64,000 bases of DNA from an uncultured Flavobacteriales bacterium (GTDB taxonomy: Bacteria > Bacteroidota > Bacteroidia > Flavobacteriales_G > Salibacteraceae): NCBI GenBank assembly GCA_943788145.1, contig CALSPD010000004.1, positions 1 to 64,000 of the forward strand, written 5' to 3'. The first letter of the stretch is position 1. Each line of letters opens with the position of its first letter. The notes beneath the pieces are model-generated. The model had not been told where the DNA came from. It saw only the letters and a program-made list of their open reading frames with translations, and did not search any database. Positions 37,258 through 45,476 of this stretch are shown one piece after another. Made by a program: the position numbers and the translations under genes.

Positions 37258-37338
37258 AATGACTTCAAAGGAGCGAATTTATTAGCGTAAACAACAACCA
37301 ATTTTAACCTAAGTTTAAAAGGTGTGATGAAATCTTAA

Positions 37339-37346
37339 AAAAGTTT
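37339..37346. repeat. left copy of 8-bp target duplication AAAAGTTT
   Basis: Identical to 38353-38360 on the other side of the insertion sequence. IS1595-family elements make 8-bp duplications. One A (37347) lies between it and the inverted repeat. Confidence 0.65.
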
Positions 37347-37347
37347 A

Positions 37348-38352
37348 CTGATTCCCCCAGAACTTACCAGTAAGATTTAGCAACCGCCAGAGTAAGTCTA
37401 TCGAAAATCCTTTCACCGAAACGTCTACGGTTGAGTTTGTAACAAAACTCATTTAGATAGTTTTGCAAGTACTTCCCTTTTATCTTGTGGAATATACCCA
37501 GTAAAGTGCGTTTAGCGTTGCTTATAGCAATATGTACCCATTGCAATGTTGTTTTGGTAGTGTTTGCATCCGATTTCTGTGTAATGTGCATCTCCACGTG
37601 CTTTGCAATGTCTACATAACTGGTGCTTTTATCTGAGAAGACGATGTTTTTCTGATTAAAGTTCTCTTTCACCAACTCAGTGAGAGTATCTGAGTTGTGG
37701 TCTTCAATAACCTTCATTTTGAAGTACCGGCACTGTCTCGAACGTACACCAGTTTCTATGTCTTCCAACGGGGTAGACTCTGCCATTACGGCCACCTGAG
37801 CCTGTCGTTGACTTCCCCTTCCTCGCTTGATCTTCACATGTTTTGAAGTGGCCTTTTCAAAGTAACCTTCATCAAATTCCACTGCACCATCCAACTGGTA
37901 GAGGGCATCGCGCTTTCCCATCGCATGGCGAATTTTATGCATCAGACGCCATACTGTATCGTATTTTGGATGATCTAACTGACGTTGTAATTCCGATGCT
38001 GAGATACTCTTTTTACTGAAGGTCATAAAGGCCATGGCTAGATACCAGGTGCGCACGCTGACTTTCGAGCCTTCCATAATACTACCACTTTTCAATGTGG
38101 TGCGGAAGCCACATTCAATGCACTGCCATTGCCATTTGGCCCGAAGCCAATAATGGCGCTCACTCGAGCAGTGTTTACACTTAACACCTTCGGTTTCGCG
38201 CTGAGCACGAAAATGTTCTTTACAGCTTGTTTCTGTGGGAAATTGTTTGGTGAATTCTAAGATGTTCATCGGGCTTTCGTTTATTTAGAAGCACGAATCA
38301 ACCATATCAGAATGTAATCTATTTACGTTGTGGTAATTTGCGGGGGAATCAG
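37348..38352 (-). mobile_element. IS1595-family insertion sequence, apparently complete
   Basis: About 1005 bp. The ends are an exact 11-bp inverted repeat, CTGATTCCCCC (37348-37358) and GGGGGAATCAG (38342-38352). Outside both ends lies AAAAGTTT, the likely 8-bp target duplication. It holds one intact transposase gene. Intact ends, duplication and ORF suggest a recent or still active copy. It is inserted 35 bp before the DUF1883 gene and may have separated that gene from its promoter. Confidence 0.9.
37364..38269 (-). CDS. IS1595-family (ISXO2-like) transposase
   Basis: A 301-residue full-length transposase. The N-terminus is a zinc ribbon with CKHC and CIEC, for DNA binding. The ISXO2-like DDE-type domain has AVEFDEGYF, KMKVIEDHNSD, VFSDKSTSYVDI and WVHIAISNAKRTLLG with KYLQNYLNEFCYKLNRR at the end. 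It cuts and pastes the element using two metal ions. The frame has no stop or shift, so the protein should be functional. Confidence 0.95.
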   Translation of the reverse strand: MNILEFTKQFPTETSCKEHFRAQRETEGVKCKHCSSERHYWLRAKWQWQCIECGFRTTLKSGSIMEGSKVSVRTWYLAMAFMTFSKKSISASELQRQLDHPKYDTVWRLMHKIRHAMGKRDALYQLDGAVEFDEGYFEKATSKHVKIKRGRGSQRQAQVAVMAESTPLEDIETGVRSRQCRYFKMKVIEDHNSDTLTELVKENFNQKNIVFSDKSTSYVDIAKHVEMHITQKSDANTTKTTLQWVHIAISNAKRTLLGIFHKIKGKYLQNYLNEFCYKLNRRRFGERIFDRLTLAVAKSYW

Positions 38353-38360
38353 AAAAGTTT
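38353..38360. repeat. right copy of 8-bp target duplication AAAAGTTT
   Basis: Directly follows the right inverted repeat and equals 37339-37346. Confidence 0.65.
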
Positions 38361-38386
38361 TAATTTAAGCCTCTAAAACAATTTAA

Positions 38387-38794
38387 ATGAGATTCTTACG
38401 CGCAAAAGTAAAAGCTCGAGTCGGGGAGCGACTAACGGTCGAGTTTTCGGAACCAACCAAGGTCCTCATAATGACTGATCGAGAATTTAAGAAATACCAA
38501 AATCACAATACCTACAGTTTTTTTGGAGGGGAAAAGGAATCGCCTTATGAATTTACGGTACCAAAATCAACATCTTGGAATGTTGTTGTCGAAAAGGGGT
38601 CGTATTTCAACCCCAAGGATATAACTGCCAAGATAACCAAATCGAGCGGTATGGAATTGCCAAAAGGAACCGATGAGATTCCAGCTTCAAAAAAGAAAAA
38701 GAAGAATAAGAATAAAGGAGGTAAAGAAGAGACGATCAAAAACGAAGAGCCTATTGCCGAAAGTTCAGCGGATGAAGTTGAAGAATCTGAATAA
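38387..38794 (+). CDS. DUF1883-domain protein with charged tail
   Basis: A 135-residue protein. Residues 1-85 match DUF1883: LRAKVKARVGERLTVEFSEP, KVLIMTDREFKKYQN, YSFFGGEKESPYEFTVP and WNVVVEKGSYF. The tail is a run of Lys followed by Glu-rich sequence and is probably disordered. DUF1883 domains are small beta-folds, sometimes joined to TIR domains, with no settled function. An IS1595 element ends 35 bp before the ATG; no TAnnTTTG box is seen between the insertion and the ATG. Confidence 0.85.
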   Translation: MRFLRAKVKARVGERLTVEFSEPTKVLIMTDREFKKYQNHNTYSFFGGEKESPYEFTVPKSTSWNVVVEKGSYFNPKDITAKITKSSGMELPKGTDEIPASKKKKKNKNKGGKEETIKNEEPIAESSADEVEESE

Positions 38795-39192
38795 TTCAGA
38801 AGTATATTCTTAAATTTCAATAGTTTATTTTGAATATTCCGAAGTTTATAATGATTTCCTCCGTGTTTTTAACAAAAAAGCCTAAAAGTGTGCATAAATT
38901 AGGTTAATGTAATTAGTGCATTCGAAACTTCAATACCTTGGTCTTGAAGACTTCAATTAATAGATTCATTTCGTCTGATAGCTTAACATAACCCTAAAGA
39001 AAGGATATGATCGTTTTGCCTAGAATGGGTCGAGAATTTTTAGTCGATTAACGACCATCGGATATTCGAATCAAGCGTCTCCCTGAAGCTTCCTAATGGA
39101 GGTCAGATCAGGCCAAAGGAATTAAAATTAAGCCCTGCTGTAAAAGGTGGGGCTTTTTCTTTACTATCGTTATTAATTCGAAACAACACGAA
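38795..39192. other. 398-bp gap without ORF, possible untranslated RNA
   Basis: No convincing ORF. Small hairpins are visible: CTTCAA/TTGAAG at 38928-38949 and, further right, CTGA..TTCC-TAAT-GGAG..TCAG at about 39082-39106. A terminator closes the stretch at 39130-39157. This layout (structured, no ORF, terminator) would fit a small RNA or a long 3' UTR of the DUF1883 gene. I see no match to tmRNA, RNase P RNA or SRP RNA. Confidence 0.3.
39130..39157 (+). terminator. Rho-independent terminator
   Basis: AAGCCC (39130-39135) pairs with GGGCTT (39150-39155), followed by a T tract and TCTTT. It sits 35 bp before the TRL-like gene. Confidence 0.7.
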
Positions 39193-39465
39193 ATGAAGAA
39201 TCTACTTTCAATAACACTACTGTCAATAATAATTTCCTCTTGTTCCATTACTAAACCTGTCTCCGCAACATCTAATCCGATAGGCAGCAAGGTTGGTAAA
39301 TCCTCGGGCACGTGTTATTTTAAGGTCATTTGCATGGACGTGGATGCCAGTATTGTGACTGCTGCACAAAATGGCGGAATTACTAAAATCAGTACAGTGG
39401 ATTATCGCCAAAAAAACATTCTAGGCGTAATTCAAAAGCATGAATGTATTGTAACTGGGGAATAG
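39193..39465 (+). CDS. TRL-like lipoprotein
   Basis: A 90-residue lipoprotein with signal ending IISSC (Cys17). The body, SNPIGSKVGKSSGTCYF and AAQNGGITKISTVDYRQKN, is the TRL domain. Members of this small family are found near tRNA genes in some bacteria (the origin of the name) and have no known function. No tRNA is seen here. It is the last gene before the AT-rich accessory island. Confidence 0.88.
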   Translation: MKNLLSITLLSIIISSCSITKPVSATSNPIGSKVGKSSGTCYFKVICMDVDASIVTAAQNGGITKISTVDYRQKNILGVIQKHECIVTGE

Positions 39466-39862
39466 TCTAGTATTGGTCGTTAACCATCTGTCGAGTCGGG
39501 AACGGTTTCGGTATATGAAAAGTTGGGCACTACGGAGCATGTCAGTGTCAAACCGATACAAAGTTTGAAGCGAGCTACAACTCTTGATTTCAGTACTATC
39601 TGCCCAATTTTTTATATACCGTGTTACAAGCTGGCCTTCTTTCATTTCAAGCACCTTACCTTTAATTTTTTCAGACTGTTTTGTCATTCTGTTTTTGTCT
39701 GTCGGGCTGTGTGATAGCAAAGTTTTATTTTTCTTTAATGGGGGAGATTTTTTGTTTTTACTCAGGATCGAAAAAACATACTCTTTTGCAAGCTTTGGTT
39801 TGTGTCAGGGCTTATGTAGCTTGCAAATGTGTGTGCTTTTATGGAAAAAATCATTTTAGTTA
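39466..39862. other. 397-bp gap at the left edge of the accessory island
   Basis: No convincing gene. A weak 99-codon frame on the minus strand (39421-39720) lacks family features and is not called. The right third holds repeat element A (39783-39850). Confidence 0.5.
39783..39850 (+). repeat. island repeat element A
   Basis: Starts CTTTTGCAAGCTTTGGTTTG and ends with an A tract. It contains a perfect 10-bp inverted repeat, TTTGCAAGCT (39785-39794) and AGCTTGCAAA (39818-39827). It aligns along its length with element B (45302-45377) and shares its core with C. It lies directly after the stop of the PD40-VWA-OmpA gene. Confidence 0.6.
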
Positions 39863-42800
39863 CTATTTTAAAAATCTTAATTCAACTCGTCTATTTTTCT
39901 TTCTTCCTTCATCAGTGGAATTATCTGCAATATTTTTGGTTGCTCCATATCCAATAATTGTAAAAATTGCAGGATCACATCCTTGTCTTATTAGGTAATC
40001 TTTTACATTATTTGCTCTTGTTTCGGATAATATTTGATTTTGTTTTTCAGTTCCTGTGTCATCAGTATGACCAGATATTTCAACTTTCAGACCGTTTTTA
40101 ATAATAATATTTGCTACTCTTTTTAATTCAGGCAAGGATTCATCTAATAAACCAGCAGCACCAAAATTAAAAAACAAGTTATTGATGGGCACAGCAGTGC
40201 CATCTTCAATCATTTCTTTAAATGTTACCACATCAATATTTTGTTCAATTGATGTCGATTTAGTCTCTTTTCTTAAGTCTATGTTATTTGAAATTGGAAA
40301 AAGTTCATTGTTGTCTATATAATAACCATAAATTTTTCCTAATGGTAAAATGATATAGAAACTTCCGTCAAAAGGGTTAGAATTTGACTCGCCTATAATT
40401 TTGTTAGTTTCCAAATCTTCCCAAGAAATCGTTGCACTAATAGGTTTGTTGCTCTTATTAACTAATTTACCTGATATTGTAGCAACATAATCAGGTTTAA
40501 GGTAATCTGGGATTTTGAATGAAAAAATATCTTTACCTGTTCCTTTAGCTAATGTTAAGTCGTATAAAGATGTCGTTGCTTCTGCAAAAGCATTTTTCAA
40601 ATCAGCAGATGTCTTTGAATGATAAAAATTACCACCTGACATTGTTGCTATTTGAGAGAGATCACTGTATGCCTGAGAATATTCATTTACTTCTAATGCT
40701 ATACATTGATGTGGAATTTTACTAATACCTAGTTGAGAAATAGTTTTCAAAAACATATCGAATGACATATTACCATTTGCATCTCCATCAGACATTAATA
40801 TTACCATTTGATTTTTGGATGCCCTATTTTTATGTGCTGACATATATTTGTTCGCCTCTAATATTGCATCATACATTGGAGTACCGCCATCAGCTCGTAA
40901 ATTCAATATAAATTGCTCTAATTGTTTATAATCCTCAGTAAAATCAATTCTATCAAATATTAGGGAATTATTATAACCAGGAAAAGTAAGTATTGCTACT
41001 TCGGAAAAATTACTTATAGCTGTTTTGCATGCTTCTAAAGCAGCTATCTTCAACGCTTCCAAGCGTGAGCCACTCATACTACCTGAAATATCTAAAATCA
41101 ATACAAGACTCGATAACTCCACTTTCTTTTTATTTGCAGAATAAAACGCATACTCACCATCTGTGGAAAATTTAAATCCCCAATCTTTATTAACCGTGTT
41201 AATATTCTTTCCCATATTTATTGGTGGAGCCCAATGTGTCCATGAAGAATCATTTAAGCGTTGGGTCATAAATACATCTGTTTTACCAATGCCATAATGC
41301 CCATCTGAACTAAAATATAATGTTCTGCCATCTGGATGCAGAAAAGGTGAACGCTCAGTATACGGAGTATTAATTTGATTTCCTAAATTAATAGGAGTAG
41401 ACCAATTATTCCCTTTGAGTTTTTCAGAATAAAATATATCAGTAGGGTACTGATTATCCCCACGATACAATCCTGGATTATTAGTATATACATTTAACCC
41501 ACCAGGTCTTGTAGAGGTATACAGTAAACCTTTTCCATCTGCAGTAAAAGAAGCATCACCTTCATAATATTCTGTATTGATAGGATAAGGAAATGCTACG
41601 GGATCACTCCAATCATATTGCGTTTTTAAGCTGTAATATATATCACCGCCATTATCATTACGCCAAAGCAAAAGTATATTACCATCCGCAGAAATAGCCA
41701 TTGGTGCCTCATTCCTATCAGCAGTACTTAAATCAGTTAATAATTCCAAAGATGACCATTTACCGTTTATCCAGTCTGACGTATAAATATCTTCACCGCC
41801 TAAACCATCAGGGCGACCTTTTGAACAAAAGTATAGTTTTTTGGAATCATAAGATATAACTGGACTATAATCATCAAATTGTGAATTTATTTGAGCAAGA
41901 GATTCAAAAATTATTTGCTTCTCATTTTTTTCAAGAACACTAATAATCTTATCAAAACGCGATGCCATATCAGGAAAATACGGTTTGTATTTTTTAAAAA
42001 TACTAGATGCGTTAGACCAATCTTTAAGAATGATAAAACGCTCTGCAAGTTTTTGAACACAAACGAATGCTATTTCCTTTGGTGCATTATTCTTAATGAA
42101 ATTCTCATATAGTAATGTATTAAACTGCCTAACTCCAATATCTATGTTTAAATCATCTAGTTTTTTTAAACTCTCAAATTCATTTTCAATTTTTGTTTTA
42201 TAGTTCGCTGAAAATATTTTCAAGTGCTTATTATACATTTCTGTGTATGTATTTATATCCCCATCCTGAAATAAAACATCAAGATAATCATCTATATTTT
42301 TTTCAACACCGTTAATTCCAATTACCTCAATAAAACGATCCATTTCAGTTATTAAACCTTCATTTTTAATTATCGTAAGTAGAGAATCTTGTATATTTTT
42401 ACGATTCTTATTGTTAGGATGCTCTTTTATAGCAGCCCAATAATCTTTTATACTATTTGTTTTTACAACATCTTGAAACAGCAAATTATCAAACTTAATT
42501 ATTGCTTCAGAAAGAAAGGAGCTGTTTGGATACTTTAATATAAATTTCTTAAATGCGTCTGAATTATTCATTTTTTTAGCATCATTAAAAGCCAATTCAT
42601 CACGTTTTTGAATAGCTTCTTTTTTTTCAACTGCCTCAGGGTATTTATTTATAAAATACTGGTATGAATCAATTGTGTTAATCCTTATTGCTTCTGAAAA
42701 AGCTAACATATTTCGCAATGAAACTGCGTCATTAAATAAGTGTGATTTAGGATACTTATCAATATATTCTTGATAGGAGCGAATTGAATTAAGTTCTTTT

Positions 42801-43423
42801 GACTTTGCGAATTCTAATGCGTAAACATTTCTCCAAGCTGATTTTAGTAAATCATCTGATTGAAAATAATTATCAATTAATTTAAATGAATTAAAGTCAT
42901 TAATAAACTTCTTATATGAATCAGGTGTGTTTATTTTTTCAGCTATATTAAAAGCAATGTCATAAATTGCTCTTTGTGCTTTTATTTTCCATTCTAAAGC
43001 ATTGGTAAAAAAAGATATGTAATTTTTAAAACATTCAATGGAATTATCATTTATACAATCATTAAAAGCCAAACTGTAACAATTATCTCTGATTATTGAT
43101 AAACTTTCTATCGTGTATCCCTTTTTATTGTATTTCTCTTTTTCTTCATTACCTAAATCATTAAATACCTTAATAGCGATTACATTATATTCATAGGCTT
43201 TGTAAGGATTATAACCCTTGTATTCTTTAGAGTTATATAGTTTTGCATATGCATAATTTAACTCAATATCATCTTTTTCTTTCTCATACTTCTTAGACAA
43301 TTTTTTTTCTGCCTTTGCGAACTCTAGCTTATCTATATGTTTAAGGAATGCATTTGATTGGGCATTTGAAGATAAAATGCCAAATAAGAAAAAAGATAAA
43401 ATGCAAAAATATTTTTTAGTCAT
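39863..43423 (-). CDS. large exported PD40 / von Willebrand A / OmpA protein
   Basis: An 1186-residue protein begun at ATG 43423 (ATG 43489 lies upstream and runs into a hairpin). Signal peptide ends SSNAQ. Residues about 20-500 are helical repeats; between about 220 and 360 they are clear about-35-residue units like AFxxAxxxNTxxSYQxFIxKYP. Residues about 515-765 are PD40 blades (DYSPVISYDSKKLYFCSKG, TLYFSSDGHYGIGKTDVF). Residues about 770-960 are a VWA domain with the metal site DISGSMS, GGTPMYD and a later MSDGDAN. Residues about 1080-1186 are a well-kept OmpA domain (VEISGHTDDTGTEKQNQILS, SETRANNVKDYLI) that should bind peptidoglycan. Its base composition is clearly more AT-rich than nearby genes, suggesting transfer. 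Confidence 0.88.
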   Translation of the reverse strand: MTKKYFCILSFFLFGILSSNAQSNAFLKHIDKLEFAKAEKKLSKKYEKEKDDIELNYAYAKLYNSKEYKGYNPYKAYEYNVIAIKVFNDLGNEEKEKYNKKGYTIESLSIIRDNCYSLAFNDCINDNSIECFKNYISFFTNALEWKIKAQRAIYDIAFNIAEKINTPDSYKKFINDFNSFKLIDNYFQSDDLLKSAWRNVYALEFAKSKELNSIRSYQEYIDKYPKSHLFNDAVSLRNMLAFSEAIRINTIDSYQYFINKYPEAVEKKEAIQKRDELAFNDAKKMNNSDAFKKFILKYPNSSFLSEAIIKFDNLLFQDVVKTNSIKDYWAAIKEHPNNKNRKNIQDSLLTIIKNEGLITEMDRFIEVIGINGVEKNIDDYLDVLFQDGDINTYTEMYNKHLKIFSANYKTKIENEFESLKKLDDLNIDIGVRQFNTLLYENFIKNNAPKEIAFVCVQKLAERFIILKDWSNASSIFKKYKPYFPDMASRFDKIISVLEKNEKQIIFESLAQINSQFDDYSPVISYDSKKLYFCSKGRPDGLGGEDIYTSDWINGKWSSLELLTDLSTADRNEAPMAISADGNILLLWRNDNGGDIYYSLKTQYDWSDPVAFPYPINTEYYEGDASFTADGKGLLYTSTRPGGLNVYTNNPGLYRGDNQYPTDIFYSEKLKGNNWSTPINLGNQINTPYTERSPFLHPDGRTLYFSSDGHYGIGKTDVFMTQRLNDSSWTHWAPPINMGKNINTVNKDWGFKFSTDGEYAFYSANKKKVELSSLVLILDISGSMSGSRLEALKIAALEACKTAISNFSEVAILTFPGYNNSLIFDRIDFTEDYKQLEQFILNLRADGGTPMYDAILEANKYMSAHKNRASKNQMVILMSDGDANGNMSFDMFLKTISQLGISKIPHQCIALEVNEYSQAYSDLSQIATMSGGNFYHSKTSADLKNAFAEATTSLYDLTLAKGTGKDIFSFKIPDYLKPDYVATISGKLVNKSNKPISATISWEDLETNKIIGESNSNPFDGSFYIILPLGKIYGYYIDNNELFPISNNIDLRKETKSTSIEQNIDVVTFKEMIEDGTAVPINNLFFNFGAAGLLDESLPELKRVANIIIKNGLKVEISGHTDDTGTEKQNQILSETRANNVKDYLIRQGCDPAIFTIIGYGATKNIADNSTDEGRKKNRRVELRFLK

Positions 43424-43480
43424 AACTATAATAAGATTCGTAATTTCAAAAATATTGGACTTCGCATTGATGTTTTTAAT

Positions 43481-43531
43481 AACACACAACCAAACTTGTT
43501 AGCGTTTGGTTGTGTGTTGGGTTTATTAAAG
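43481..43531. repeat. island repeat element C with 15-bp hairpin
   Basis: AACACACAACCAAAC (43481-43495), 8-base loop, perfect complement at 43504-43518, then GGGTTTATTAAAG. Its right half, AGCGTTTGGTTGTGTGTTGG, shares the core AGC..TGG.TTGTGTG..GGG with elements A and B. It follows the WG-repeat gene stop. It lacks a T tract on either side, so it is not a standard terminator. Confidence 0.6.
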
Positions 43532-43572
43532 TAATAGCAACTTATTGATAAACGGAAATATACTCTTGGCTA

Positions 43573-45192
43573 TTAGTCACCGTATTCTTCTACTACTTCT
43601 TCATCAGTAGCTTCTTCAGAAGTCACGGCACTTATTACAATCATTATATTTCCTCTTTTCTTAAATAGTTTAATCTCTTTTTTTCCATCACTGTAAACAG
43701 ATTCATCATCATAACTTTTGTTTTCATCTTTTTTATATCCGCTTAGTTTACCTTGAATAGCAGTGATTACAGCATCCTCCTTACCGTATCCTTTACCGCT
43801 CAATGATATTGTATAAGCATAGCCAGTAGGCTTATTTACTCCATTAAAAACATAATTTTCAGTCGGATACCATCCACTATTGTCGATTGTTTTATCGTGG
43901 GCAGAACCCAATACATAAAAATTGTAACTCGCATCGTTAGTAATTTTCTTGGATGAAAGCACTTCAAATTCATTTCTATATCTGCTAAAATTACTCTCGT
44001 CTAATTCATACTTTTTCATTACATCTTCAAAAGTAGAACTTAACGTAAATCCTTCTGGACTATCAAAATTCACAACAGTCGTAATCGCACCAACATTAAA
44101 ATAATCCGTATTAGCACTGCTATATTCAGATCCTCCTGTTAAAAAATATTGAACAAGGTCTCTTGAAATATCGTCAAACTGCGGATTTATTACGTACTTT
44201 CCTTCTTTATCAATAAAACCAATTTTACCTGCACTTACTACAAGTGCTAGTTGTCCATTGAAGGGCAGTGCAGCATCAAATTGAGGGTTTATAACTATTT
44301 TACCATCCCTGTCAATATATCCGTAACTTTTACCTGATTGAACAGATGTAATTTTGTTGCCGTTGAAAGGGTATGCTTCTCCAAACTGAGGGTTAATAAT
44401 TAATTTCCCATCTTTATCACACCAGCCGTGTTTGCCATCTTGAACAACATGAAATAAATCTCCGTCTATTTGCATACTTGAGAATTGCGGATTAATTATG
44501 TATTTTCCGTCTTTGTCAATTACACCTGCCTTATTTCCGGATTCTACAACACATTTTCCATTTTGAAAGTCGCCAGCTCCATCAAATTGATGGTTGATGA
44601 CAATCTTTCCCTCTTTGTCGATGAACCCCCACTTACCCTCATCATTTCTTACCCCACATTTGCCATCACTAAAATTTGAAACTGATTCGAATTGTGGATT
44701 GATTACAACTTTCCCTGTTTTATCTACAAACCCCCATTTTTCATCACCTTCTTCATTTACCATACTGAATGCAGCTAGACCATCTTTAAAAAGTCTTACT
44801 TCTTGAGCATCTTGAAGTGTAAATTTTAGTTCGCCTTTTTTGTCAATAGCAGCAGGTGCGGCATTTTCGCTCACAACCCAAGCTAATCCATCACTAAAAA
44901 CTGTCGCTTCTTTATACTGTGCATTAACAGCATATTTGCCGTCTTCAGTAATAAAACCGAATTTAGGTTCATCACCTGATGTTTCAACTAATGCCAACCC
45001 ATCTCTAAAAACGGTAGCGTTCTTAAATTGTGGATTGATTACTATTTTACCTTCCTTATCAATATACTGAAATTCTTTTCCGCTTTTGACAGGGATTAAA
45101 TTAACTTCGGAGATAGAATCTCCGCCACCTCCGCAAGAGCTGAGGATGCTTGTAGCAACAATGGCAGCTACTAATTGTACTGTTTTTTTCAT
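43573..45192 (-). CDS. lipoprotein with nine WG repeats
   Basis: A 539-residue protein begun at ATG 45192 (MKKTVQLV; an upstream ATG at 45237 adds 15 polar residues). The lipobox ends ILSSCGGGG. Residues about 40-345 hold nine WG/KWG-type repeats, the best being GFIDKEGKYVINPQF and GYIDRDGKIVINPQF, about 32-36 residues apart; the third is worn (AAIDKKGELKFTL). A C-terminal domain of about 180 residues follows (YELDESNFSRYRNEFEVLSS), ending in an acidic tail. WG repeats probably make a beta-propeller-like surface for binding, with no enzyme motif. AT-rich, likely part of the acquired island. Confidence 0.9.
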   Translation of the reverse strand: MKKTVQLVAAIVATSILSSCGGGGDSISEVNLIPVKSGKEFQYIDKEGKIVINPQFKNATVFRDGLALVETSGDEPKFGFITEDGKYAVNAQYKEATVFSDGLAWVVSENAAPAAIDKKGELKFTLQDAQEVRLFKDGLAAFSMVNEEGDEKWGFVDKTGKVVINPQFESVSNFSDGKCGVRNDEGKWGFIDKEGKIVINHQFDGAGDFQNGKCVVESGNKAGVIDKDGKYIINPQFSSMQIDGDLFHVVQDGKHGWCDKDGKLIINPQFGEAYPFNGNKITSVQSGKSYGYIDRDGKIVINPQFDAALPFNGQLALVVSAGKIGFIDKEGKYVINPQFDDISRDLVQYFLTGGSEYSSANTDYFNVGAITTVVNFDSPEGFTLSSTFEDVMKKYELDESNFSRYRNEFEVLSSKKITNDASYNFYVLGSAHDKTIDNSGWYPTENYVFNGVNKPTGYAYTISLSGKGYGKEDAVITAIQGKLSGYKKDENKSYDDESVYSDGKKEIKLFKKRGNIMIVISAVTSEEATDEEVVEEYGD

Positions 45193-45301
45193 TTTTATAA
45201 AATTTAAATTATGCCTACTCTTATCGCTTTTCGGCAAACGCGATTTTGTTTATTATTGGAATTGAATTAAAATTTAGTTTTTTGAAAAAATGGCTCTTTG
45301 A

Positions 45302-45377
45302 CTTTTGCGAAGCTATGGCTTGTGTGCCGGGCAAAAGGCAATGTGCCATTTGTGTGTAGGATTTAAAAAACAAAAAA
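45302..45377 (+). repeat. island repeat element B
   Basis: Reads CTTTTGCGAAGCTATGGCTT then GTGTGCCGGGC, ATGTGCC, TTTGTGTGT and an A-rich end. Aligns with element A across about 70 bp with several gaps. Contains GGCA-ATG-TGCC (45337-45347). It lies after the stop of the 147-residue gene on its right (which reads leftwards). Confidence 0.6.
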
Positions 45378-45476
45378 TGTGGGGTCGGCAAAAAAATAAA
45401 GCTTTATCAGGTTGGCTGGTGTAGTCGGCAGTCATTCCGATTTGATTTTCTTTTCTATCTTTGGTATGTCGTCTTG

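Noticed and set aside
38795..39192. tmRNA, RNase P RNA or SRP RNA in the gap
   Set aside because: None of the conserved blocks of these RNAs were found.
39421..39720. Minus-strand 99-codon frame as a gene
   Set aside because: It overlaps the TRL-like gene end, lacks a signal or known domain, and could at best be a gene remnant.
43424..43489. Upstream ATG of the PD40-VWA gene
   Set aside because: It begins next to the hairpin stem and adds a polar stretch before a normal signal peptide at 43423.
43481..43518. Hairpin as a Rho-independent terminator
   Set aside because: No T tract follows on either strand; the minus-strand side reads ATTAAAAA.
43481..45377. Elements A/B/C as true integron attC sites
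   Set aside because: Only a half-match to the R' box (GTTGGGT) is present, and no complete pair of attC boxes or integrase is visible.
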